A stretch of DNA of 49,542 bases from an uncultured Porphyromonadaceae bacterium. Lineage in GTDB: Bacteria; Bacteroidota; Bacteroidia; Bacteroidales; Muribaculaceae. Shown in pieces: positions 17,400 to 24,791 of the stretch (its first letter is position 1; the number at the start of each line of letters is the position of its first letter). The stretch covers positions 1 through 49,542 of the forward strand of contig CAMWMR010000020.1 of NCBI GenBank assembly GCA_947175425.1. Reading direction: 5' to 3'. The position numbers and the translations under genes were made by a program. The notes beneath the pieces are model-generated. The model was given only the letters and a program-made list of their open reading frames with translations, did no database searches and had not been told where the DNA came from.

Positions 17400-17774
17400 T
17401 TATGATGTGAGCCAATCCCAAAATTCGCTAAGTTTATTACCAACGTATTTAACGCCGCACATTACCATATTACCCAAAAGAGATATTGCGCTGTCCAATA
17501 CATCGAAAACGGCATAGATAAAGACTCCGGCTTCGATTAAAACACGTTTCGCTCCTTCCAAGACCTCCTTGAGCATCTTTGGGTCGTTTTCCAGTTCGGT
17601 AGCATCAATAGTGCCTCCTCCTTTCTCTACAGTCTCACCCAATGATTCTCCAATGGCGATTTTTGCCATTATTTGAGCGTGAGACCAATTCGGATGTTTC
17701 TTTTTTTCATAATCGTAGTCCTCTCGTAGAGAGGGTTTAAGATTATTATAGTCTTCTCTTTCTTTATCGGTCAT
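17400..17774 (-). CDS. small amphipathic protein, paralogue A (124 aa)
   Basis: This is the most divergent of the triplet: 124 aa, with the shared motif as KKKHPNWSHAQIMAKIA and a C-terminal hydrophobic helix (about 78-105, GVFIYAVFDVLDSAISLLGN) that is more apolar than in B and C and might insert into a membrane. It ends in Trp-rich SEFWDWLTS. It begins 3 bp after the 274 aa GTPase stop and precedes paralogue B by 9 bp. Confidence 0.78.
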   Translation of the reverse strand: MTDKEREDYNNLKPSLREDYDYEKKKHPNWSHAQIMAKIAIGESLGETVEKGGGTIDATELENDPKMLKEVLEGAKRVLIEAGVFIYAVFDVLDSAISLLGNMVMCGVKYVGNKLSEFWDWLTS

Positions 17775-17777
17775 AAC

Positions 17778-18602
17778 TTATTTTGCAAGTTTAGCATCAC
17801 TCCATTTACCGGCTCTCTCAAGACCGTAAGTTGCGGGCCAGATCCATCCATCCTTTCCCGCTCTTGAAATTGCAAGCATGAAGTCGCGAATATTGTAATT
17901 GAATACAGCTGAGTAGAAAACAACTTGCGTGGGTTTAAGAGAAGACGCATCTCCTATTAAGTTCTCATCGATTAATTTATCGGTGAAATCATTTAACTTA
18001 ATCTTGATAACTTTCTTAAGCTTCTCTGTCGGCAGATTTTCAACAATATCCCATTTTAGCTCCGGGTCATTCGGGTCTTCTGTTTCACCAATGGCATCAA
18101 TCTTGTTAAAAGCAAGAATTATATTATCCTTTATGGAATTTTGATTGCATATTGGAAGAACTATTTCTTTCAATATGCGGCAGTCTTCACCTATATCGCG
18201 GGAATGAGCATTTATGATGTATACTATAACATCGCATTGAGGAAGAATCTGACGATAAAGTTTTTCGTACTCTACATCTTTATCAATGTCATTGTTTAGC
18301 CCGGGCATATCGTATATGGAAAGATTGAATCCGTCACGAACCGGGAAGATTTTTTCTGTTATCTCGGTAGTACCCTCGGCAATATTGGATACATAGTTTG
18401 ATAAACCGAAAACAGAGTTGAGTGTAGTCGATTTGCCCACGCCGGATTGGCCAATCACAGCAACCCTGAAGGGGCGTTCAGTCAGTCTTTTCTCCAACGC
18501 CTGACTCACGGTCTTTCGGTCAGCGTCAGAAACTTTAGCTTGGTCAAAAATCCTTGTTAAGATCTTGCCAATTACAGTTTCTTTGTCAAAGTTGGTACTC
18601 AT
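17778..18602 (-). CDS. small Era/IRG-like GTPase (274 aa)
   Basis: This is a 274 aa P-loop GTPase. G1 is GQSGVGKST (51-59), G2 lies in EGTTEITEK, G3 is DMPG (98-101), G4 is NKID (166-169) and a G5-like YSAVFNYNI follows. A helical ~45 aa N-terminal extension precedes the G domain. The C-terminus (GKDGWIWPATYGLERAGKW) resembles the tail of YfjP/YeeP-type and immunity-related-like GTPases. It overlaps the preceding GTPase gene by ATGA (18599-18602), so the two are coupled. It probably acts as a switch at the membrane for the small proteins encoded next to it (inference). Confidence 0.85.
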   Translation of the reverse strand: MSTNFDKETVIGKILTRIFDQAKVSDADRKTVSQALEKRLTERPFRVAVIGQSGVGKSTTLNSVFGLSNYVSNIAEGTTEITEKIFPVRDGFNLSIYDMPGLNNDIDKDVEYEKLYRQILPQCDVIVYIINAHSRDIGEDCRILKEIVLPICNQNSIKDNIILAFNKIDAIGETEDPNDPELKWDIVENLPTEKLKKVIKIKLNDFTDKLIDENLIGDASSLKPTQVVFYSAVFNYNIRDFMLAISRAGKDGWIWPATYGLERAGKWSDAKLAK

Positions 18603-19207
18603 AGGTTATTAGAAATTATTGTTTGCTTTAGATTTTCAATGCCATATCTACGCAAAGCACAAACTGGTATAATTTCAAATTTGTCAGGGAATTTACCTTC
18701 AAATTTTAATTTTAAAATATCAGTACGTTCTTTGATATTTTTCAAGCACTGTTCTGTTGGTGAATTTTTCTCGTTATTCCAAGGCTCATATGTGTTCTCA
18801 TTGTCGGTAACAACACGTGAGTCTATGTGATTGAGGGCAATAATATATTTTCTTTTCCGTTGACACAAAATATCTTTAAGACTCAGGATTAAACGTTGAG
18901 CCGGAGCATCAGTACGATCGAGCGTCATTACTAATACCACACAGTCCGCTATACTTGCAGCATGCTCATAATATCTGAAATATTTTTCATTGTTAGAAAA
19001 CTCGCCAATTCCCGGAGTGTCAATAGCAGTATATGCTTCAACTTCACTTTCTGCTTTTTCCAGTATAGTGGCAGTATACATTTCCTTTGTCGAGGATATA
19101 TGAGCATTTGTTGGAAAGGCAGTTCCAAACAAAGCATTTATCAATGAGGTCTTGCCATTTCCTGTTCTGCCAAGGAAGCAAATGTTGTGTGATTTGATCG
19201 TTTTCAT
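18599..19207 (-). CDS. small GTPase (202 aa, AIG1/Era-like)
   Basis: This is a minimal 202 aa G domain: G1 GRTGNGKTS (13-21), G2 region AHISSTKEM, G3 DTPG (63-66) and G4 NHID (126-129), in which the usual Lys is His. G5 is VCALRRYG. It carries no extra domains. It overlaps both neighbours by ATGA (19204-19207 and 18599-18602), making a three-gene coupled module with the membrane-anchored protein and the 274 aa GTPase, which may form a heteromer (inference). Confidence 0.85.
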   Translation of the reverse strand: MKTIKSHNICFLGRTGNGKTSLINALFGTAFPTNAHISSTKEMYTATILEKAESEVEAYTAIDTPGIGEFSNNEKYFRYYEHAASIADCVVLVMTLDRTDAPAQRLILSLKDILCQRKRKYIIALNHIDSRVVTDNENTYEPWNNEKNSPTEQCLKNIKERTDILKLKFEGKFPDKFEIIPVCALRRYGIENLKQTIISNNL

Positions 19208-19776
19208 AACTCTTGTGCTTTCCCTTTAAGGATGACCGATTTTATGCTTTTCCCATTTTCATCATAATGAGTGTAAATCCAGCAACGCGAAATTACCTTA
19301 TAGGTTTTGCCCAACTCTAAAGCCTGACCATCTACAGTGTCGTATCTGTTTAGGTGGTAAGATTGGGTCATAAATTGTATTTCATCTTCGCGTCTGATAC
19401 CCCACATGGATAAAATTCTCATTACAGCGTTGGGATTTTTGCTAATTTTTACCCATATATCCATAAGCTCTTGATTGTTAATTTCAATAATAGCATCGTT
19501 AATTACTTCATTGAATTTAACATTATTGTTCAACGAATCGAATAAGGGGTCAAGGTTGGATATATTTCTCAAAAATGCTTCTTTTGCGCTTCCTCCCGGG
19601 TGCTGAATCACAGGAATGGCAGTAGCTTTGTCAATACATTCCTCAATGGGGGACGTCTCTGTGTTATCCTGTTCATCTATAGGCTGCCGCTTCCGCTTAC
19701 CAAACAATTTGGTTACAGCAATAACTCCAACAATTCCTGCGGCGAACCATAATATGTTTTGAATTACCGGACTCAT
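19204..19776 (-). CDS. membrane-anchored protein upstream of GTPase pair (190 aa)
   Basis: This 190 aa protein has an N-terminal transmembrane helix (about 4-24, VIQNILWFAAGIVGVIAV) followed by a basic stop-transfer KRKRQ, so the bulk is probably cytoplasmic. After a linker there is a helical domain (70-130) and a beta-rich end (140-190). No family was recognised. Coupling by ATGA to the 202 aa GTPase suggests that it anchors or receives that GTPase at the inner membrane. A 73-bp gap separates it from the zinc-ribbon genes upstream. Confidence 0.75.
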   Translation of the reverse strand: MSPVIQNILWFAAGIVGVIAVTKLFGKRKRQPIDEQDNTETSPIEECIDKATAIPVIQHPGGSAKEAFLRNISNLDPLFDSLNNNVKFNEVINDAIIEINNQELMDIWVKISKNPNAVMRILSMWGIRREDEIQFMTQSYHLNRYDTVDGQALELGKTYKVISRCWIYTHYDENGKSIKSVILKGKAQEL

Positions 19777-19849
19777 AACAGTTGTATATTTTTATATAGT
19801 CAATTATATAAGTGCCACAATTCCAAAAATATATTACTTTGAAATGACA

Positions 19850-20017
19850 TTACTTCTGAACTTTATGAAGTGACATCGTGTAGCCACATCGTATGCAACG
19901 AGTGCTGTTCAAAGGCTTGGCACCAAGATAGGCCGGTTGGTATAAGAAATGATAGTTATCCCTTAAATAATCATGATTGGGGCATTTCAGTCCTTTTATT
20001 TCCTGTACAGGGTTCAT
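19850..20017 (-). CDS. 55 aa zinc-ribbon-like miniprotein
   Basis: This frame starts at the ATG at 20015-20017 and stops with TAA at 19850-19852. The protein starts MNPVQEIKGLKCPNHDY and later contains RCIRCGYTM, so Cys-Pro-x-His and CxxCG make a plausible zinc ribbon. It lies 6 bp after the stop of another zinc-ribbon gene with similar logic. Function unknown; either nucleic-acid or protein binding is possible. The coding call rests on the motif pair and the tight spacing. Confidence 0.65.
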   Translation of the reverse strand: MNPVQEIKGLKCPNHDYLRDNYHFLYQPAYLGAKPLNSTRCIRCGYTMSLHKVQK

Positions 20018-20023
20018 GGTCGT

Positions 20024-20242
20024 TTATTTTAGATTTCTAATAAATTTATAGGAAGAAGAGTAGAGCATATCATGTCCACAATTGCCACATCGAATAATTT
20101 TTAAAGCGCCTGTGGTAACCATCATTAGTTCATCCATAGATAATTGTCCACGACAAGGTGAATCAGACACTCTGTGAATCATGAAAGTGCCGTAATCATT
20201 GTTACCACACTTCCGGCAATACATGTTATTTTGCGAAAACAT
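20024..20242 (-). CDS. 72 aa zinc-ribbon protein
   Basis: This 72 aa protein has two knuckles, YCRKCGNNDY near residue 8 and IRCGNCGHDM near residue 50, the standard CxxC ... CxxC zinc ribbon. The segment between is polar and contains a further cysteine. No membrane segment. It follows the DUF445 gene by 13 bp. A partner- or RNA-binding role is likely for this fold; the specific function is unknown. Confidence 0.75.
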   Translation of the reverse strand: MFSQNNMYCRKCGNNDYGTFMIHRVSDSPCRGQLSMDELMMVTTGALKIIRCGNCGHDMLYSSSYKFIRNLK

Positions 20243-20255
20243 AAATACGATATTA

Positions 20256-21167
20256 CTAAAATAGCAAGTTTATACATCCCATCAGGAAGCCGAGCAATGC
20301 ACCCAGCCAGACGATGGCTTTAAGTTCTCGATTCATGACCTCAAGGATAAGCTTTTCCGATTCCTTTACATCCATATCGTTAATGCGCGATTCTATAATC
20401 TTGCTTATATTGAGGGTGTCAAGGATTCTTGGGAGTTGCTCGGTCACCAAGGTCTTGTATAAGGATAGAATGGTCAATTCTACCTTTTCTATCTGTTTTT
20501 CTCTTCCTAGGAAGAGATTTTTCATCGGAACTTCCATAAAGTTCTTTATCTGGTCATCAATAAGCGTCCCAACCATCTCCTGAGAGTGGTTGGATAACAT
20601 CTCGTTGATATTCTTCGCAAGCAAGTTCTCAACAGGCGTTGCAATCATGGCGATGAACTGGTCTGCACCAAACATACCAAACACGCCTCCTTTGACTTTC
20701 GCTAAAACATGAGCAACTGCAATATTGGCTATTTTTGTGCCGAGTTGGGCTGATGAAAGAGCACTGTGTATCTGAGCAGATAAATCATTAGATACGCTTT
20801 CGCTCATATACTTTACATCTTCAGCAGAAAGATAGTGGCTAAGGAATTGTTCAACGGGTTCATTATTAGATTTTTGTGTATTGACAAAATCATTAATTCC
20901 ATTTTTTATTTTGTCAATCATCTCATCAGCCAACAAAGTCTTTTCCAGCACATCGCGATTCATGAGGTTCTTACTGATTGCATTTCCAACAGAGGTTGCA
21001 ATCCGAGATTTTTCCTTAGGAATCAGGCCGGGAGTGAAGGGTACTTTGTGCTCAAAGATATATTTTGCAGTCCTTGGACGGAACAACATTCTAATTGCAA
21101 TGTCATTCGTGATATAACCAATCACAGCTCCAACTAAAGGACGAACGATATATGCCAGCTCAATCAT
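20256..21167 (-). CDS. DUF445-family membrane protein
   Basis: This is a 303 aa protein of the DUF445 (YheB/YjiN-like) type. The N-terminal block has the family signature GYITNDIAIRMLFRPR and VPFTPGLIPKEKSRIA. The middle is a long helical region with amphipathic character, and the C-terminus is a hydrophobic helix (IVWLGALLGFLMGCINLLF). The family is membrane-associated with no settled biochemical role. It overlaps the UpxY stop by 8 bp, which puts it in the same transcript, in contrast to its usual place as a stand-alone housekeeping gene. Confidence 0.88.
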   Translation of the reverse strand: MIELAYIVRPLVGAVIGYITNDIAIRMLFRPRTAKYIFEHKVPFTPGLIPKEKSRIATSVGNAISKNLMNRDVLEKTLLADEMIDKIKNGINDFVNTQKSNNEPVEQFLSHYLSAEDVKYMSESVSNDLSAQIHSALSSAQLGTKIANIAVAHVLAKVKGGVFGMFGADQFIAMIATPVENLLAKNINEMLSNHSQEMVGTLIDDQIKNFMEVPMKNLFLGREKQIEKVELTILSLYKTLVTEQLPRILDTLNISKIIESRINDMDVKESEKLILEVMNRELKAIVWLGALLGFLMGCINLLF

Positions 21168-21738
21168 TTATGACTTCTAAGTCAAGAGGGTTTATTGTTA
21201 CGGTTGCGCCACCAAGTATATCTATTGAAACCACAAGTTTTGTTTGCCCGTCATTAGTCCTGACAACTTCGCCTTCCAATCCTGATAAATTTCCTCTAAT
21301 AACCCGAACCTTGTCCAATTGCTTAAAACCGGTTTGTTCAAATACAACAGGTTCATTAGATTCTTTAAGCATGAATTTCAATTGAGAAATCTGTTTTTCG
21401 GGAATACGAGCCGGTTCTTTATGACCGGGGAGTGTTAAAACTTTAATTATTAAAGCGTGGTTCCTGACAAACTGTGCGTCCTCATCGTCAACCTTGACAA
21501 ACACCACCATGGGGATTATCACGCAATCAACTTTTTTCTTCCTGTCAGACCACTGCTTGACAACTGTCTGAATTGGAGCATAGGATTCGATGTTTAAATT
21601 AGCAAGTTCCGAGGCAACCTTCTTCTCACTTCGAGGCCTTGTATATACTGCTATCCAATATTTTGAGCGCGCTTCGCGGTCGTCAGTCCCATTATCTGAC
21701 GAAATGCCTGTCTGAGAAGAAAACCCTTGCGATTCCAT
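21160..21738 (-). CDS. UpxY-type NusG paralogue (transcription antiterminator)
   Basis: This is a 192 aa protein from the ATG at 21736-21738 (MESQGFSS). A GTG at 21795 would extend it but would lie almost at the predicted transcription start. Residues about 30-125 are a NusG N-terminal domain (KYWIAVYTRPRSEKKVASEL, YAPIQ, IIPMVVFVKV). The C-terminus is a KOW domain (DKVRVIRGNLSGLEGEVV). UpxY proteins in Bacteroides load onto RNA polymerase at the 5' end of capsule operons and prevent early termination. Here the downstream genes are GTPases and ATPases, not glycosyltransferases. It is the first gene of operon A and probably lets polymerase read the ~16 kb unit. Confidence 0.9.
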   Translation of the reverse strand: MESQGFSSQTGISSDNGTDDREARSKYWIAVYTRPRSEKKVASELANLNIESYAPIQTVVKQWSDRKKKVDCVIIPMVVFVKVDDEDAQFVRNHALIIKVLTLPGHKEPARIPEKQISQLKFMLKESNEPVVFEQTGFKQLDKVRVIRGNLSGLEGEVVRTNDGQTKLVVSIDILGGATVTINPLDLEVIND

Positions 21739-21806
21739 TGCGGGAGGTTTGTGCGTTATAAAGGTTTTATATAGCTCTCCCTTAAAAGGAGACACTCACT
21801 CGAACG

Positions 21807-21836
21807 CAAATATACAAATAATTTGGGAAATACAAA
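21807..21836 (-). promoter_or_regulatory. promoter of the UpxY operon
   Basis: Read leftwards: TTTG (21836-21833), 18 bp, then TATATTTG (21814-21807), a full match to TAnnTTTG. A start near 21800 gives a ~60-nt leader before the MESQ start codon. Confidence 0.75.
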
Positions 21837-21931
21837 TTGGATTATGCTATATAACATGTATTTTTTTGCCCAAGCCGAAATTCCCGTGCATGAATTTAGA
21901 GAGAAACCCGATAGGCGAGACTTCCGGATAC

Positions 21932-21966
21932 TAAAAAAGCTCGCTGAATTTCAGCGAGCTTTTTTA
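21932..21966 (-). terminator. terminator of tRNA-Ser
   Basis: A perfect stem with arms of about 16 bp (GCTCGCTGA / TCAGCGAGC core flanked by A6 and T6) around ATT. It lies 7 bp past the tRNA 3' end and is symmetric, so it can stop transcription from either side. Confidence 0.9.
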
Positions 21967-21973
21967 GTGTTGT

Positions 21974-22063
21974 TGGCGGAAAGACAGGGATTCGAACCCT
22001 GGGTACCCGCAAGGGTACAACGGTTTTCGAGACCGCCCCGATCGACCACTCCGGCATCTTTCC
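21974..22063 (-). tRNA. tRNA-Ser(CGA)
   Basis: Reading leftwards from 22063: GGAAAGA acceptor strand pairing with TCTTTCC, a long variable arm (TTGTACCCTTGCGGGTACCC) typical of serine tRNA, TTCGAAT T-loop and anticodon loop CTCGAAA, giving anticodon CGA. Discriminator G and CCA are encoded (21974-21976). Its 3' end faces the accessory block. Confidence 0.95.
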
Positions 22064-22089
22064 TTGTTTAGTCGTTGCGTTTGCGAGTG

Positions 22090-22119
22090 CAAAGGTACGC
22101 AATTTTTTTATTCCGACAA
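22090..22119 (-). promoter_or_regulatory. promoter of tRNA-Ser
   Basis: Read leftwards: TTG (22119-22117), 19 bp, TACCTTTG (22097-22090), about 27 bp before the tRNA 5' end. Confidence 0.75.
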
Positions 22120-22163
22120 GTGTTTATGCCAAGTTTTTATTTGATTTTTATGGAATTTTTTGG

Positions 22164-22718
22164 TCAGTAGAGATAACAGTCGGGTTGGTGGGAGTTGTAT
22201 TTTCCAATTGCTTGCAGAAATGCGTGGATTGTTGTTGAGCCTACAAACTTCATACCGCGCTTGCGCAGGTCGGCGAAGATTGCATCCGATATCGGTGAAT
22301 TTGTAGAAGTGTGGTCTCTTATTGGTTCCTGAGGGCAAAATTGCGACAAGTAAGCATTAAAAGAGCCGAATTCTTTCTGTATATCCATGAAAACAATTGT
22401 GTTGGTTATGGCTGCTTTTATTTTTGCTTTGTGGCGGATAATTCCGGGATTAGCCATAAGTTCGTCAATTTTTGCTTCGTTGTAGGCTATTATGCGGTCG
22501 CTTTTGAAACCGTCGAATGCCTCGCGAAAAGCCTCGCGTTTGTTAAGTACGCATTCCCATGAAAGTCCGGCCTGGAAGCATTCCAGAATCAGCAACTCGA
22601 GTAATTGCCCGTCGTCGTGTACGGGACGGCCCCATTCTTCATCGTGGTATTTTATATAGAGTGGATTTTTTGGATTTGCCCAAAAGCATCGTTTTATGTC
22701 CTTATCCTGTCGGTCCAT
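22164..22718 (-). CDS. tag: DNA-3-methyladenine glycosylase I
   Basis: This is a 184 aa Tag family enzyme that removes 3-methyladenine from alkylated DNA as the first step of base excision repair. Family hallmarks include the N-terminal RCFWANPKNPLYIKYHDEEWG, LECFQAGLSW with the helix-hairpin core, and four residues that match the zinc snap (C11, H25, H177 and C181). Length is usual for the family. The start codon overlaps the TAA of the response regulator gene by one base (TAATG), so it is cotranscribed with the two-component system, an uncommon partner for tag. Confidence 0.92.
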   Translation of the reverse strand: MDRQDKDIKRCFWANPKNPLYIKYHDEEWGRPVHDDGQLLELLILECFQAGLSWECVLNKREAFREAFDGFKSDRIIAYNEAKIDELMANPGIIRHKAKIKAAITNTIVFMDIQKEFGSFNAYLSQFCPQEPIRDHTSTNSPISDAIFADLRKRGMKFVGSTTIHAFLQAIGKYNSHQPDCYLY

Positions 22719-23407
22719 TATATTTTATTTGCAAGTTTATAGCCTATGCCACGTATGTTTATAAGTTCGAGATTTGTTGATTTTGCCAGGTATTTGCGCA
22801 GTTTGTATATGAATCCGTGCAGACGGTTAAGATTGTTGTAATCATCGTTTTGCCAAATGCGATACATCAGGGTGCGAGCCTCTACAACTTCGTTGGGGTG
22901 ACGGAATAACTCGTCAATGATTACCGCTTCAATATGCGACAGTTCGATATTGCCAGTTCCTACAGTTAGGCGTTGCGAGGCAAAGTCGAGCGAACAGTCG
23001 CCTATACCGACTTTTGTATTCTCGGCTGCTGAGTTTCGTCTTTTAAGAAGAGCTTTTATGCGTACGACAAGTTCAAGAATCTGAAACGGTTTGCGGATAT
23101 AATCGTTGGCGCCGAGGTCAAAACCTTTAACAACATCCTCGAGCGCCGTGCGGGCGGTGAGGAAGAGGACGGGAACCGCCGGTGCGATGAGGCGTATTTG
23201 CCTAACCATTTCAAAACCGTCCATTTTGGGCATCATAACATCGGCCACAATCACATCAGGCTTCGACTCCTTGAATAGTTTAAGTCCGGCTTCTCCATTC
23301 GAGGCGCACACAACATCGAAGCCTTCCCGAATAAGTGCATCCTCAACGATGAACGAGAGGGTAGAGTCGTCCTCAACCAATAATATTTTAATTTTTGTCG
23401 CTGCCAT
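22718..23407 (-). CDS. OmpR-family response regulator (RprY-like)
   Basis: This is a 229 aa regulator. The receiver domain has the acidic pair E12/D13, phosphoacceptor D56 (VIVADVMMP), T84 and K106. The C-terminal winged helix (about 130-229) ends in a KLRKYL ... NIRGIGYKLANKI segment typical of the OmpR/PhoB class. It overlaps the 3' end of the kinase gene by 20 bp. Its target is probably the divergent barrel-protein gene: a 10-bp tandem repeat, the usual binding pattern of this class, lies between them. It resembles RprY of Bacteroides. Confidence 0.93.
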   Translation of the reverse strand: MAATKIKILLVEDDSTLSFIVEDALIREGFDVVCASNGEAGLKLFKESKPDVIVADVMMPKMDGFEMVRQIRLIAPAVPVLFLTARTALEDVVKGFDLGANDYIRKPFQILELVVRIKALLKRRNSAAENTKVGIGDCSLDFASQRLTVGTGNIELSHIEAVIIDELFRHPNEVVEARTLMYRIWQNDDYNNLNRLHGFIYKLRKYLAKSTNLELINIRGIGYKLANKI

Positions 23408-24713
23408 TGAATTTTATTGTGAATTTTGTTCCTTGTGCGGGTTCACTCGCTACGCTTATTGTCCAGCCGAGCGATTCAACAATTTGCTTTACATAGAAAA
23501 GCCCCAGTCCGTAACCTCCCGCTTCGTATCGGTCGCCCGATGTCACGCGGTAGAACTTGTCAAATATATAAGGCAGATTTTTCTCGTCAATTCCAATTCC
23601 GTTGTCGGCAACCGTAATTGAGTTGCTGTCGGCTCGAATGTCTATTATTGTCGAACCGATGTCTTTATTGCGATATTTCAGCGCATTGTCAATAAGATTG
23701 GATATAATATTGCCGAAATGCAGAGCGTCGGTGCGAATGGTAATATTGTCGGGAATGTCTATGTTTATCGTAGCCGCATTGTCGGCTTTCAGCATCAACA
23801 TGCCGGCCACCTCCTCAACAAGCGGTTTCAGTGCAACGGGTTCTATGTAGAGTTTCATTTTGTTGAATCGTTCCATGCTCATTGACAGAATCTTCTCAAT
23901 CATCCCCGAAAGATAGCTCAGACGCTCAATTATAATTTTAAGAAATCGGCGGTTGCGTGCTTCGTCGCTTTGGTCATAATACCGGAGCATGGAATCGGCT
24001 GCGGAAAAGGCCACTGCTACAGGGGTTTTCAGTTCATGCGTCATGTTGTGGGTGAAATCGTCTTTCATCTGCTCGATAGTTCGTAAACGTCCCACCCAAT
24101 ATAAAAGGTAACGTATCAAAAATGCCGTCAGAACAAGTATTGCGGCCGAAGTGGCTATGATACCCGACATTTGTTTTAATACATCCTTGCCGAGAGCTGA
24201 TACATATACATTATATAAGTGAGTTTGTCCGTTATTGATGGTGAACGCAATTTCCCACAAGCCCGAATTATGAGCAATAATGGAATCGTAAGGAATAATG
24301 AACGCATGTTCGGGATGTATGCCTGCGTTATCAAGCTGTTTCCGGAATACGCTGTCGATGACAGTATAGTTTTTCATGTTCAAAGCTTCGTCCGATTTGG
24401 CTTCGGCGGCGAAGGCCGAAATAAGTTCTTCCACCATTCGCCTGTCTACATCGGGGTAGTCGTACCATTCTGTCTCTGTGGAATCGCCGTTTAGTGTAAG
24501 GTTGAGTGTGAGCGACGAGTCATCCACATCGAAAGTGGAGCGCATCACATTAATCCATGAAATTATGTCGGCCTGCCTGACACAGTTTTCAATCCGCTCA
24601 ATGTATTGTTGTTTATATGAATCATAGAGGCCATGCAAAAACCATATGTTTGCCATAACCAGAAGGGTAATGGCACTCAGGCATATGACTGTAATACTTT
24701 TGAATTTTTTCAT
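23388..24713 (-). CDS. sensor histidine kinase (RprX-like)
   Basis: This is a 441 aa kinase starting at the ATG at 24711-24713 (MKKFKSITVICLSAITLL); a longer frame to 25064 runs into the divergent gene and is not real. It has a TM helix at 7-25, a periplasmic sensor of about 155 aa, and a second TM helix at about 183-205. Phosphoacceptor H226 lies in THNMTHELKTP, the N box is NIISNLIDNALKYR, and ATP-lid motifs are DNGIGID, FDKFYR and GYGLGLFYV. Signal unknown. A TATCTTTG box ends only 3 bp before the ATG, so the mRNA may be nearly leaderless. Confidence 0.92.
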   Translation of the reverse strand: MKKFKSITVICLSAITLLVMANIWFLHGLYDSYKQQYIERIENCVRQADIISWINVMRSTFDVDDSSLTLNLTLNGDSTETEWYDYPDVDRRMVEELISAFAAEAKSDEALNMKNYTVIDSVFRKQLDNAGIHPEHAFIIPYDSIIAHNSGLWEIAFTINNGQTHLYNVYVSALGKDVLKQMSGIIATSAAILVLTAFLIRYLLYWVGRLRTIEQMKDDFTHNMTHELKTPVAVAFSAADSMLRYYDQSDEARNRRFLKIIIERLSYLSGMIEKILSMSMERFNKMKLYIEPVALKPLVEEVAGMLMLKADNAATINIDIPDNITIRTDALHFGNIISNLIDNALKYRNKDIGSTIIDIRADSNSITVADNGIGIDEKNLPYIFDKFYRVTSGDRYEAGGYGLGLFYVKQIVESLGWTISVASEPAQGTKFTIKFNGSDKN

Positions 24714-24753
24714 ATACAAAGATACAAAGGATTTAATTAAAAATCGCTCCCGG

Positions 24754-24773
24754 CTAAGACTAACTAAGACTAA
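24754..24773. promoter_or_regulatory. tandem direct repeat, candidate response-regulator operator
   Basis: CTAAGACTAA occurs twice in a row (24754-24763 and 24764-24773), a one-helical-turn period as bound by OmpR-type dimers. It lies about 53-72 bp before the predicted start of the barrel-protein transcript and about 41 bp from the kinase start codon. Confidence 0.65.
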
Positions 24774-24791
24774 AGGAGCTTCGCCTAAGCA

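Noticed and set aside
14154-17774. Type VII secretion locus suggested by an EccA-like ATPase and small helical proteins
   Set aside because: There is no EccC/EssC-type FtsK ATPase and the small proteins lack a WXG motif in a helical hairpin.
21160-21738. Capsular polysaccharide locus suggested by UpxY
   Set aside because: No glycosyltransferase, flippase, polymerase or sugar-nucleotide gene follows; the downstream genes are GTPases, ATPases and small proteins.
21739-21795. GTG start for the UpxY-like protein
   Set aside because: It lies at the predicted transcription start and adds 19 residues not expected before the NusG domain.
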